64,000 bases of DNA from the NCBI GenBank assembly GCA_014905825.1, contig JACGCN010000019.1, positions 744,001-808,000 of the forward strand, in the 5' to 3' direction. Below the pieces are notes generated by a model. The model searched no databases. It saw nothing but the letters and a program-made list of their open reading frames with translations, and was not told where the DNA came from. Shown piece by piece: positions 11,847 through 22,316 of this stretch. Source of the stretch: Lyophyllum atratum (lineage: Eukaryota; Basidiomycota; Agaricomycetes; Agaricales; Lyophyllaceae). The position numbers and the translations under genes are program-made. How positions within the stretch are numbered: position 1 is the stretch's first letter; each line of letters opens with the position of its first letter.

Positions 11847-13370
11847 TTAAAGGCTGTCATCGGAATCGTTGCTAAGGAGAGGTGTTCGTTCAGTTGGAGT
11901 AGGCGGAGACTCAGCATCAGCCTGGGTATCGGTTGAGATAGGGATGGGAAGTTCCGTGTGAGTAGGAGGGGTGGGTTGTGTCACGTCTGCCTTGCACACA
12001 GGACACTAATGAAAGAAGATAATCAGCAGATGCAAGACAGACGGTACATAGATACGACTGACCAGCTTCTTCCGTTGAATTAACCATTCGTCGACTTCAT
12101 CAAGGTGGAAGATATGATGGCATGGTAACACCCGTACTTTGTCGCCCTTTTCGAATTCGCATAGGCAAATGGCACATTCGGCCTGAGCCTCAAACCAGGG
12201 TCGGTCAGCGAGATCCTGCGGAGTATGTGAAGCCGATGGATCACTCGAATCCTCGTCCACACGCTGAGGTTCCGAATGGGAAATGCCTGCCTCCGGCTGA
12301 GCATCCGAAGTTTGCTTGGAGTGAGGAGAATCGACAGTGGGTTCCCCGCCTTCGTGTTTTTCCCAACCAGTTCCAGTCCATACATGCCATGGTAGGTTAT
12401 GTACCACGTCCTCCGGGGCGCGGTCACGTTGCGCGGCACGGGCGGCTCGTATCCGGTGTATGAGAAGAGTAATAAAAGTCAATGCCGAAGGGAGCAGGAG
12501 GATTACAACAAACGTAATGATAGGCCTAGCGTGACATCGAGGCGTCAACGGATAGAAAATTTATTGATGACTTTATAGAACTCACGAGTACCATTCCCAA
12601 GCAGAGTACTCGGCGGTTATGAGTAGTGAAAGGGTGCGCAGCCCTGAGTGTGACGTATTCGACGAGTCGATGAGAGCTGACAGGTGTATGTAGTCCGAGT
12701 ACCTTATGTACGTGGCGGCTATCTTCACGTCAGAAGAATCCTCTGGAGTAGAGAGTCAGCGACATCTTGGTAGGGTCATCAAAAAAATCACCACGCACCC
12801 GGACTGTACATATTTACCAGTGCATCAGGAGATCCAGACGTTTCAGGGTTATCGCCTCCAACGACCACAGCCTTTGCACCTAGCCGTTGGGCTTCCCGCA
12901 CTTTCTTCACGAACTCGCATTTCCCTCTCTGGACCAAAGCGATCCAGGCTTCAGTTGGGTGATTTGGGCCGCTCGGACAAAGGTCGGGACAGCCTGTGTT
13001 GGGTGCCGGGAACAGAAGAGTGTCGTTTGAAGGACATGCAACAGTAAAGGAGGATAGAGGGATTACATATCCTAGGATCGAGTCGTGAATTTCGGCTCCA
13101 AAAGCAGCTATGTTTAGCCAGTTAAAGGTGCATCAAAAAATATAGATATGGTGTATACATACCTGGTCTGGATGGAAAAGACACCATCGGCTCACGATCC
13201 ACCACAGATACAGTACTCTCGGCACCCCATGCCCAACCCCATAGCCAGCTCCTCTCGGATTTTGCGCTGAATGATATGTTGGGAGCACTAAGGTTCGAAT
13301 CGACCGGCTGGGATTTCGCCTGGTAGAGCAAGAATAATGCGAGAGGAGCCCAGAGCCACCCTCGAGGCAT
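11847..13370 (-). CDS. PA-TM-RING membrane E3 ubiquitin ligase
   Basis: Predicted endomembrane ubiquitin ligase with the classic order signal peptide, lumenal protease-associated domain, one membrane helix, cytosolic RING-H2. The start at 13370 opens [20 protein letters not shown], a signal peptide. The PA domain includes [20 protein letters not shown] and [11 protein letters not shown] (about 12840-12950). The helix [20 protein letters not shown] lies near 12520-12460. The RING reads [12 protein letters not shown] and, after an intron, CPVC, but at 12096-12098 a Glu codon replaces the Cys expected two residues after the second His (HLDE instead of HxxC). The tail is acidic and Ser/Thr/Pro-rich and contains TERTPLLSN. 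Such ligases act in vacuolar or endosomal sorting; its substrate is unknown. Confidence 0.85.
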
Positions 13371-13849
13371 CGTGGGGGAGGTGCAATAATGAAAACTCGA
13401 TCACTGTGGAGGGCGATGAGCGTGAGTCTCGTCAATCAGCGGACGTCGCTGCACGTGTAAGCTGATGGTCACACGATGTGACGTCGCGCCACGGGTTGTC
13501 ATTGAAAAGTTTGCCTCCAGTCCAACTGCAGTGTCTATTCAATTCAACTTGTTCAGTGTATAAGGATAGGCTAGGACTGTTTCTCTCCTGTGTAGGCTTT
13601 ATGAGGCCATGCAAACTCCAGGCTTTTTATTTAAAAAAGCGATGACACCGTTGAGGTCGTACTCGGCCTCCTGCCCAACCCTTTGGCACTGGGATGGTGA
13701 TTTTTGCGTTCAAAACGACGTTCTATAACGCCTTTGTAGATCATCGAAAGGCCCTCGTATATGACATGGCGGGCACGGAACTAACTCAAGCATTAAGCGT
13801 AATTCTAATGAATCGCGTCGACGGTCGAGAATGTTGGAGCCTTCGCGGC
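13371..13849. other. Intergenic region between the RING gene and the next plus-strand genes
   Basis: Upstream of the minus-strand RING ligase and of the plus-strand syntaxin region, so promoters for both directions should lie here. A minus-strand open frame at 13710-13895 has no features. No gene recognised. Confidence 0.5.
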
Positions 13850-14179
13850 GGACTATGAGTACCTCCGCTGCTCCAGACTCAGATACCAATTCCAATGCTG
13901 GTGAGTGTCATTTCAACGATCCCATCATCCAGGTCTTCGTTCTGGTCTGCTTCAGAAGGACCCCACTGCCAAACCATCTGTTGTTGGCGATGATATATAC
14001 ATATACCTGAAACGATTGCAACTCTCGCGACCAACTTTCCGACATCCGCCTATGATGCAGTGTCCACTGGGACTAGCACTAGGGGCATCATGGGCAGGAT
14101 GTTATCATCATACTTATTCTTCTCTGATCTCGGATTTATTGGATTGCTGTGCTACTTAGTGCGCAGCAAGCACAGTTAG
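13850..14179 (+). CDS. Possible small tail-anchored membrane protein upstream of the syntaxin
   Basis: An ATG near 13850 gives a Ser/Thr-rich start (MSTSAAPDSDTNSNA) followed by a good donor (GTGAGT). The last candidate exon, after a CAG at about 14067, reads STGTSTRGIMGRML, then a hydrophobic stretch (SSYLFFSDLGFIGLLCYLV) and RSKHS, stopping at 14179. That is the layout of a short tail-anchored protein. The exon in between is unclear, because more than one splice choice keeps it open. The stop is only 23 bp before the syntaxin ATG on the same strand. Family not recognised. It could also be transcribed leader of the syntaxin gene. Confidence 0.3.
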
Positions 14180-14202
14180 CGTCGCTCTTCTCTACAACCA
14201 CC

Positions 14203-15539
14203 ATGTCCCGAGACCGACTCACAGCCGCGAGGGTTAGTACCCCACCATTCCCTCGACCATATGTTAACGTTTTCCTCAGGCGCTGCCCCGTAATACTGTG
14301 CCCGAGGCCCATGATATGGATAACCTAGCTGCTAGGAGCAATGTTCATGGAACAGCTGATGCTGGAACGTCGTCTGAATTTTTCGCTGAGGCGAGACTAT
14401 TCGCGAAATTGACGTGGTTCCTCGCTCATTTTCAGTATCTAGGTTGCGTCTATACAGGAAGGAATTGAGCAGATAAACTCCAACGTCACGCAGATCGCTG
14501 CTCTACATGCACGCCTTCTTACGGTTATGGATGACGGACGGTCGAACGACGTGGCGCAGCTAGACCAACTAGCAGCGGAAACACGAGGATTAAGCAAAAA
14601 CGTAAAGGAAAGAATCAAAGCCCTGCAGCATGCCAAATCGGCCCTGGGTATCCAGATGCGTCAAAACCAGGTATGTTAACTGGATGTCGTGGCTTTTCAA
14701 GTCGACTGAAGTTATGCTTAGATGGCACTTCTTCGGTCGAAGTTTGTGGATGCCATACAAAACTATCAACGGGTTGAACAGGAATACCGCCATAAGGCCA
14801 GACAACGTGTGGAGAGACAACTCAAAATAGGTAACTACATACACGGAGTCTTTTGCGTCTCAATGGAGTCTAATCCTTCTCGCCAGTCAAACCCGATGTG
14901 ACCCCGGAAGAGGTCGCAGCTGTATACGCGGAAGGCGGTGGGCAGCAAATCTTTGCTCAAGTGGTAAGCCAAGCTTTCATCATGAGTACTCGCTCTAGAT
15001 AGTAATGCATTTAAAAAGCTATCATCCTCATCTCGGTATGGGGAATCCCGGGTGGCATTTCGCGAGGTACAAGAGCGACAACAAGAGATTACTAAAATGG
15101 AACAAACATTAGCAGAGCTTGCGCAGCTATTCACCGATGTATGTGGTCATTTGCTTCTCTTAAGGCAAATGACGGGCTAATTATCAGTGAAGATGGCAAC
15201 GTTGATTGATCAACAAGAAGAGACTATTGACAATGTTGAAACCACTGTGAAACAGGCCGAGTATGACATAGAAAAAGGGTAATTCTTATTACGTTTCTGC
15301 TTGACTTTCTCTGAAACGATTATTTCCAGGACAGAGAACATATGGAAAGCAATCATATCTGGTATGTTCCCGGTATTCGTTTCATGGCATGACTGCGCAT
15401 TGACATGGCTTCTTTTTTCCTTTTTTCCTTTTGTTCTTCAGCCCGCCGTTATCGTAATGCACGATGGACATGTCTTGCTATTTTCCTGGTCATTATCATT
15501 GTGATCATCGCTGTGATTGCTTGGAAGTACAGTAAATAA
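14203..15539 (+). CDS. SSO1: Syntaxin, Qa-SNARE of the plasma membrane (Sso1/2 type)
   Basis: Drives fusion of secretory vesicles with the plasma membrane. The start at 14203 (MSRDRLTAAR) precedes a short first exon. The N-terminal Habc region includes SIQEGIEQINSNVTQ, LHARLL and GIQMRQNQ. The SNARE helix runs from FREVQERQQEITKMEQTLAE through LAQLFTD to MATLIDQQEETID, with the zero-layer Gln in the LIDQQE segment. The C-terminal anchor (TCLAIFLVIIIVIIAVIAW) is followed by KYSK and the stop at 15539. About eight exons. The intron at 14391-14442 begins with GC, not GT; removing it gives EFFAE-VASIQEG in frame. Family assignment is secure; the Sso-type name rests on overall match. Confidence 0.9.
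14391..14442 (+). other. GC-AG intron in the syntaxin gene
   Basis: A 52-bp intron with donor GAG|GCGAGA and acceptor TCTAG|GTTGCG. No GT donor nearby keeps the frame into the conserved SIQEGIEQ segment. Confidence 0.65.
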
Positions 15540-16360
15540 CTGAGGACTTCCCCGCTATACCCCAGTCCTGGGTACGTCTCACCATCACTCACACCTGCTT
15601 TCTTCTGATATCAAGTCACCAAGAGTAACGCAACGCGTGATGAGACATACCCCGACTACTTATCATCGCCTCAGCCACCTGTCTTCGTGTAATTTCTGCA
15701 TTCGCCATTCTACTTCTGCAGCTCTTTACTTCGTTCTGCCTCGCTTCATGGACGATGATCGGGCCTTGCCACTTCCCGCTTTAAAGTGATGTAACCGACG
15801 TGATCTTTATTTGCCTGCCCACCCCAAACCTTGGAGAATATTATTTGCATGGCATTCACAATCAGATTTCACACTGACCTCAGTCTTCTAATCGGCGCCA
15901 TCATACGAAGCTGAGTACAAGGACAGCGGAGTAATGGCTATCTGTTGCTTTTAAAGCTTCGGCTTTGCAAAATACAAGTATCGCACATACGTCTGGAGGG
16001 CATGCAATATATATATGCGTATTGATATTCAAGTACACTGATTTAGATCTAAGAATAGAGATGAAACGAATAATAATAATATGGATAAGAAAATACAAAA
16101 ATTAGGCACTGTTTCAATGAGGCAAAGGTATCGGACGATCCCAAGAACCAGTGAAATGCAGCGAATGTAGAAAAAGAGGAACGGAAAGGAAGAGACTGGC
16201 GTTCAATTCGTCAACTGTCTGCCTAGTCCGAACTGGGATCACAGCCTGCACGCTCGTCAGCGACAGATGGATCCCATCTTCCTTCCCCATCCTCTCCTCT
16301 CCTTCATCCGCCTGCGTCATTCGGCCCTCGTTTTCCCTTACCAGATCTCATCCGAAACCT
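15540..16360. other. Convergent intergenic region
   Basis: About 820 bp between the stop of the plus-strand syntaxin and the stop of the minus-strand membrane protein at 16361. It should contain both 3' untranslated regions. AT-rich segments near 16010-16100 fit 3' ends. No gene recognised. Confidence 0.55.
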
Positions 16361-18285
16361 TTACTTCCCACCTCGCCGCCATGACACTAGAGTGAGCCCG
16401 TCCTGCGGCGCCATTTCGGTTTGGGTGTCGAGAGCGAGGTCGGCGAGGAGGGGTATCAAATGTTTGTTTTTCTTGTTCTGCCTCTGCTGAGCCCTTCTCT
16501 GCTGGTGCTTCAACTTCCTAGACCCGTCGGACACATCGGATTTCGATGCTTCAGGTGCTGTGGTGGGATTGGATGTGAAGGCAGGTGCCCAGCGTGAAGA
16601 CTCGAGGCCCTTGAGTTCCGGTCTCATATCCGATGTTGCGATTGTGTCGATTGGAGTTGCGAGAATATTTGAGATCGAGGATACACTTGGTGTCAAAGCA
16701 GAGGCCTAAAGATGCAAAGAAGAATACTTAGAAATGATAGAGTATCAAGGAGCAAGGTTATAACTCACCTGAGCTACCATCGCTCTGTCTGGGACTTCCT
16801 CTACCCAGCCGTCGTCGGTATCACCAGGAAGGGGAATACAAAGTGCGTGATGCCAGCCTTCACCGTCATATTCGGCGGGAGAAAGCGTCACCACCTCGTC
16901 CCAGTCTGCCTCGTCATCTTCGGGCAAAGGGATCTCGACGGGATCATGCGGCCTACCCCCACCACTGCCAAGAAGAGGGAACGTGCAAGGAGTGGTTACG
17001 GCGTCCAGCGCCGGGGGCTCTGCATGTTCTACGAACGTCGGGAATTGGGAGGACTGCGCGTAACTTGAACGACTGCAAATCTTCTTCTTCAGAATGAACG
17101 AGGGCTATGTTGTCCTCCACGGTGGTCTCATCGCTCGACTCTACCGGCGCCATTATGATAGGCCGACCTTGACAACCCCTACGCTGCCAGATAACCCAGG
17201 CTCCGACGAGGGCTAACACCAATAAACCACCCCCCAAGGTCCAGAGATGGTTCAAAACCACTTGTAAAGCCACCATCTTTTGGGTCACCATAGGTACTGA
17301 AGATACTTCCACAACGTTCGAAGATTGATCAGATGCCAGCGTCCACCAGGGCTGGGGTCGACATACGTCGAAGGTTCCCCAAGCAAGGGCGACGGCGGGG
17401 TAAGCGATGGGAGCCAGTACCAGATCCAAGACAAATTCCGCTGTGACATTGAACAGCTGTGCGGAGGCATTCTGGATGGACCCGTTAAGCTTGAGCGGGA
17501 TGTCCTCCAGTCCCGTTGTAAGCTCCACAGAATATAAGCGTGGGCTGACGTTGCAAGCAAACGCCCGGGCCGCTCTGTCGAGTATCTTACGGAATGGCAT
17601 GGTGTAGGCGGGGAAGAAGCGGGTGTAGGTGTAGGCGAAGGTGAGGGTGCAGAGAATGACTATGAAGAGGAAGTTGTACCAATCCTGGGTCGGGAGGGGA
17701 GTGTGAGGAGGATCATACTCAACCTTGGAGCCGCTTGATGGGGGAGGGGGGTCGTCGGGATCTCCAGGATCGCCGTGGCTGGAATCGCCGTCTTCTTCTT
17801 CATCGTGACTTCGCTTGTTAACGTCCTCGTCCTCCTCGGCTTCATCATCTTTACCAGAAGGAGGTTGACCATTTTTGCGCGCCTTGCTGCGTTTCACAGC
17901 AGCGGCGAAGGTCGCTGGGAAGGGTTAAGTTCAGGTGACGACGAGCTGAAGGGACAGACGACATACCAGCACCAGCAAGAAGGCCGCCTGCCACGACAGC
18001 AAGTGGGATGTAAGGAGCATGAGGCAATTCGGAATCGCTTTGAGAGCTTCCGAAGGGGGCTGTCCTCGAGGGTGCGGGCTTGGTGGCGCTGGTTGGAGGT
18101 GGAGGAGGCGGCATCGGGATAGCGGAAGAACCGTATCGCCCGCGTAGAGTTGATTGGGATTGGGGGATGTGCTGATAAGCAACGGTGGCGAGGATGAGGG
18201 CTGCGGCCCCGATAAAGTCTATCCTGAACCCGACCTGCGGGCCAGTCTTGGCAAGAGAGGATTGTTTGAGGAGCGTGAAGCGCAT
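16361..18285 (-). CDS. Multi-pass membrane protein of unknown function
   Basis: I do not recognise this family. The start at 18285 gives MRFTLLKQSSLAKTGPQVGF, then a helix (IDFIGAAALILATVAYQHI) and a Pro-rich loop. A second hydrophobic segment (IPLAVVAGGLLAGAGATFAA) is completed across an intron near 17935-17890. A highly charged Glu/Asp/Ser region follows. A third helix (WYNFLFIVILCTLTFAYTYT) precedes a domain with N-x-S/T sites, so probably lumenal or extracellular. A fourth helix (WTLGGGLLVLALVGAWVIW) and a Cys- and acid-rich tail follow. The last exon ends in a basic stretch (KLKHQQRRAQQRQNKKNK) and the stop at 16361. Consistent introns and codon-level sense support a real gene, though the junction around 17050-16950 is uncertain. 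Confidence 0.65.
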
Positions 18286-18410
18286 GATAGATATAAGCAG
18301 TATATGCGGTATATGTATCGGGATGATGGTCGTCGGTAAACTGGGGAGGTTGACCATCGTCGAGGTCTTTTATAGATGAGCCCATTGGCATTCTAAGAAT
18401 AGATCGAGTG

Positions 18411-18725
18411 GAACGACGGTCAGCCACCTTGTCAGCCACGACCAGAATTCAGCACATTTCCGGTCCAGGCTCGTCTCTCGTCGGTCAGCCTCGGTTGGAT
18501 TGAGCCTTCAGCAGTTGAGTCGAGAATTTCAAGAGTTGAATCGAGAATTGCGGTGTAGAGTAGTAGGCAGAAGCGCAAGAAGAGAACGACGGTCAGCCAC
18601 GACCGGGATTCAGCGCATCACCGATACAGGCTCGTGTCCCGTCGGTCAGCCTTGGTTGGGACGCGAATTTTAGGAGTTGAATCGAGAATTGGGCGGAGAA
18701 TGATAGGCAGCAGGGCAAGATGAAT
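18411..18725. repeat. Two-unit degenerate tandem repeat
   Basis: Two units of about 170 and 140 bp follow one another, starting at 18411 and 18584. Both begin GAACGACGGTCAGCCAC and share GGCTCGT, CGTCGGTCAGCC, GAGTTGAATCGAGAATT and TAGGCAG. The first unit contains extra short internal copies of GTCAGCCAC and GAGTYGA. No coding potential is evident. It lies upstream of the membrane-protein gene. Confidence 0.75.
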
Positions 18726-19197
18726 ACTGCAGAGTGACCGAAATCGTTGCGTTTTACATGGGACTCCATGAGATAGCTGACCACTTTTGTATTCGTTAAG
18801 TGCTTTTAAATTCAAGCCTGCAGAATAAGGGCGAAGTATGTTTTGATTGTACTTCATCTTCGATGTAGCTGTTGAAGGTACTGTAATGAAGCTATTCAGT
18901 TCATAGAGGAAATATAGTAGGCACTCACGTAGTATGGACTTTCATATCCAGATGCCCGTGGAAAGACTGATACACGATAGAGAATGGGTAAGGCATGGGA
19001 TAGTCTAGAGCAGTAATATGCTGGAGGTACTCACCGAGCTGGACAGTCAAAAACGGGACCGTGGCCCATTGAAGGAGTTTGAAATAAATAAACCCAGTGT
19101 TGCCCTTCGTTCTCCCATCTCAGATCCTTTTCGCAAGTCCCTGATCTACCAGCTATTGCATGAACGGCCTTCTCTACCTTCATTCTGTTTGCCCATT

Positions 19198-19812
19198 ATG
19201 GCGCCAGCTGCCACCTCTGCAAGTGCTTCCTCCTCGACAGTGCTGGGGCCCTTGAAGCAGCATCTACTACGTAAAGCAGTCACCAAATATCTTCGCCAGA
19301 CTTACACATGCGGGGAATTCTTGTCTACTGCGCCGAACGAAAATGCCTACTTTGACTTGATGGTCAGCTGACATTCTGAGTGCCCTGCCTTCAATCTTTC
19401 AACTTGTGATGGTGATTCCTGCTGCGGTATTCGCTTGGACCCGACCACGGATAATCTTCCGGGGTCTACATCCAAATCACGGCTGAGGCTCTGCAAGCTT
19501 GACATCATCAACGCCCTTGGAGTAGCCGCGTGGCTGAAGGTAAGGTTTATCGCAACTTGGAAGTTCCCTTCCTCGCTGACATCAGTAATAAATTCCCAGA
19601 GTACGTGTCCCACACCCGAGGATGCTATCTTGTCATAGTGGGACCGCCAAGCAGCGAAACTACGAACTGAAATAAAGAATTACAACAAATTACGGATCCT
19701 ACCAGCGCCACGACGCCCGTACTGGAAGCTGCACTGGGTGGCCCCTCATCGTTGCGAGAGCTCGACGGCACATCGGCCTACCAGGCGTCGCTTCTTCGGT
19801 CCGCATCGTAGG
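19198..19812 (+). other. Possible coding region, structure unclear
   Basis: An ATG at 19198 opens MAPAATSASASSSTVLGPLK and continues to FDLM at 19366. Further segments read like protein: CDGDSCCGIRLDPTTDNLPG at about 19405-19465, ALGVAAWLK before a strong donor at 19539, and ATTPVLEAALGGPSSLRELD ending near 19812. They lie in different frames, and I could not join them by introns into one convincing protein. It may be a small gene with unusual introns, an alternatively spliced gene or a decaying gene. No family recognised. Confidence 0.25.
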
Positions 19813-20566
19813 TGGTGATTCCGCGGAACAGGAGCTCCCGCAATCCACGTAAGAAGGTGGCAGAAAAGGAGCGTTGTCACAGGTTCATTCGAATCTATGG
19901 ATAGGTACACGTGGTAGGTACTCGTCCAGTATCGTTTAGATGTTTGTCTTCGGAATGGACTTTTGTTTTGGGCTGCTAATTGGCGTAAACAGTGGATTAC
20001 AGCACCGTCACTTCTCAGTCATGAGGTATGTTGAATGCACATCTGGTCCACATTCGGTGGTCTACCGTCGGAGTCCCGCTGGGACACATTTCTCATCGCT
20101 CAGTGTTAATGATGTATATTCTAATCCGCTCCAATCGCACACATTCGCTACCATGGCTGGCATCGGCCTCTCAGGCAGTGCCGTCGGCTTCTGTTCATCG
20201 AGGCAGCAGCGTTTTGTCATCAAAAACACAAAGTTCTCCACTCCACAGACCCTTTCCGTCCTCTATGTGAACTACTCGGCAGGCAGGCAGAACCAACGCG
20301 AGAGATGTACTCGCACAAGGTGCGCGAGCGATTGACGAATGCACAGGCTTACGGTTCTCACATAAAGTTGGCAGCGCTTCGAAATGGCTCAAAACGGAGC
20401 TTGGTCATGATACTCACAGATAGAAGATCCAGTGATTGATCCTTGTGTGAAAGATCACTCCAAAGAAGAAGTACAGAGCGGGATAAAAGGCCCGTATTGC
20501 ACTTCGTAGTTTCCCTTCAACATCTGGCATTATAGACCACTGAATCATCCCAGTCGTTGACTACAG
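19813..20566. other. Intergenic region upstream of the oxygenase gene
   Basis: Should contain the promoter of the plus-strand oxygenase. Overlapping open frames at 19940-20335 lack recognisable domains or a coherent intron pattern. Nothing else seen. Confidence 0.45.
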
Positions 20567-22177
20567 ATGCCTGCCACCATTCTTCCAGAGACGCCCCGCC
20601 ACATTCCACCTCCTCCAACGAAGGAGAATCGTACGTTCTTCTTAGCCTCTCCTCATCTCTCCCAGTCACTTATTGAGATTCACAGTGGACTTTGCAGATC
20701 TTGCCATAATCGATTTCGAAAAGTTCAAGACCCCCGAGGGAAAGGCAGAACTCGTCATCGACGTGCGAAATGCCATGACCACCGTCGGCTTCTTCTACGT
20801 CGTCAATCACGGGTATGCGCCAGAACAAGTACGCTTAACAACCCTTGCGTGTCCCAAGGGAAATGTTACTCAAAGGGATGGAATAGACGCGCCGCATTTT
20901 TGATATTGCTGAGATCCCTTTCGGTGTGAGCGACGACGAAAAGAAGAAATACGCTGGCAGGATGAAGGAGGATGGTAGCTATCAGGGGTACAAGCCGCGA
21001 CAGTATTGGGTACGTATCCTCCTCTGTGGAAGTTCAGCACCCCCATGCTGAAGGATCTCTAAGCATATCGATGCGGGCGTACGAGACCAGCTCGAACATT
21101 ACAACAGTAACCATTTCCTACTCTTTAATATTCCCTGCTGATCCTTCTGCGCACCTCCCAGTTAACCCAGACGTCACGAAGAAAGAACACCCCGAGGCCC
21201 TGCGCCCGTTCCTACCAGAGATCGACACTTTTGCCCGACACAACCACTTCAACATTCTCCTTCCCTTATTGAGGTATTCATGCCACGCTACACCGTCGAG
21301 ATCTCACCTAACTAATGTAACCCTTTGCAGGCTCCTTGCACTCGGGCTCGAATTACCGGAAGAAACCTTCGTCGATCAGCATGACTTCGAAGCACCATGG
21401 GACACTTGGAGTACGTCGGATCGTCCTTCTATTCTGAACTCGCGCTCACAGAGAACGTTTGGATCCCAGTCCGTTTCATGAAATAGTGAGTAGGCGATCG
21501 TACACCGATTGCCCAGTACTCACGAAGCCTGTAATAACCAGCTATCCACGCTCCACCGAAGAAGAGGTGAAAACAAAGAACGTCTGGCTCAAAGGCCATA
21601 CCGGTGCGCGAATCCCTCTAGATCCATCCATGGACATAAATACTGACGATAACCCCCAAGATTTTGGCAGTCTAACGTTACTCTGGAGCCAACCCGTATC
21701 AGCACTCCAGATCATGGCGCCCGATGGAACATGGAAATGGGTTAAACACATCGAAAACGCTATTGTACGTTCACGCACTTTTCAAGGTCACTGTCTACTT
21801 ACATCCACATTCACTCCCGCTACGAAAAAAAGGTCGTGAATGCAGGCGAAGCCCTCGAATTCCTCTCGGGCCGCTTCTACAAAGGCACCATCCACCGCGT
21901 CGTCCAGCCTCCTATCGACCAACGCGGCCTCACCCGCCTCGGCGTCTTCTTCTTCGCGCTAACCAATGATGCCGTCAAATTGGTGCCCTTGAAGGAAAGC
22001 CCGGTGCTCCAGCGCGTCGGGATCACACGACGATTCGAGGACGAGGCGGCGCCCACTATGGGGGAGTGGAGGAAGGGAAGGATCGCGGCGTATGGGCAAA
22101 CGAGTCTTAAGGAGGGGAATGAGAAGGGGGTGGAGGAGGAGTTGATCAATGGGATAGTGGTGAGGCACTATAATTGA
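20567..22177 (+). CDS. 2-oxoglutarate/Fe(II)-dependent oxygenase (isopenicillin-N-synthase-like)
   Basis: A cytosolic non-heme iron oxygenase; substrate unknown. The start at 20567 (MPATILPETPRHIPPPPT) leads to a DIOX_N domain with DFADLAIIDFEKFKTPEG and NAMTTVGFFYVVNHG. RIFDIAEIPFGVSDDEKKKY and YQGYKPRQYW follow. The catalytic domain has the iron ligands HTDFGSLTLLW (intron 21603-21659 falls between His-Thr and Asp) and KGTIHRVVQP. The 2-oxoglutarate Arg is in GLTRLGVFFF, which reads R-x-G where the usual motif is R-x-S. The last exon ends at 22177. Seven or more introns. It converges on the class V aminotransferase, with 139 bp between the two stops. Members act in secondary metabolism, detoxification or alkaloid/gibberellin-type chemistry; the sequence alone does not choose. 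Confidence 0.85.
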
Positions 22178-22316
22178 TGTGCGCGTCAGTTGGTTCGCCG
22201 TAGCGCCTACTCTATGTGTACCTGTATCGCAATAAACTATCCATGTTCTACCTTTAAAAATAATTTCCGTGCGGGCGCAGCCACGACTAATGTACAATAT
22301 TCAGGTTCAAAATTTC

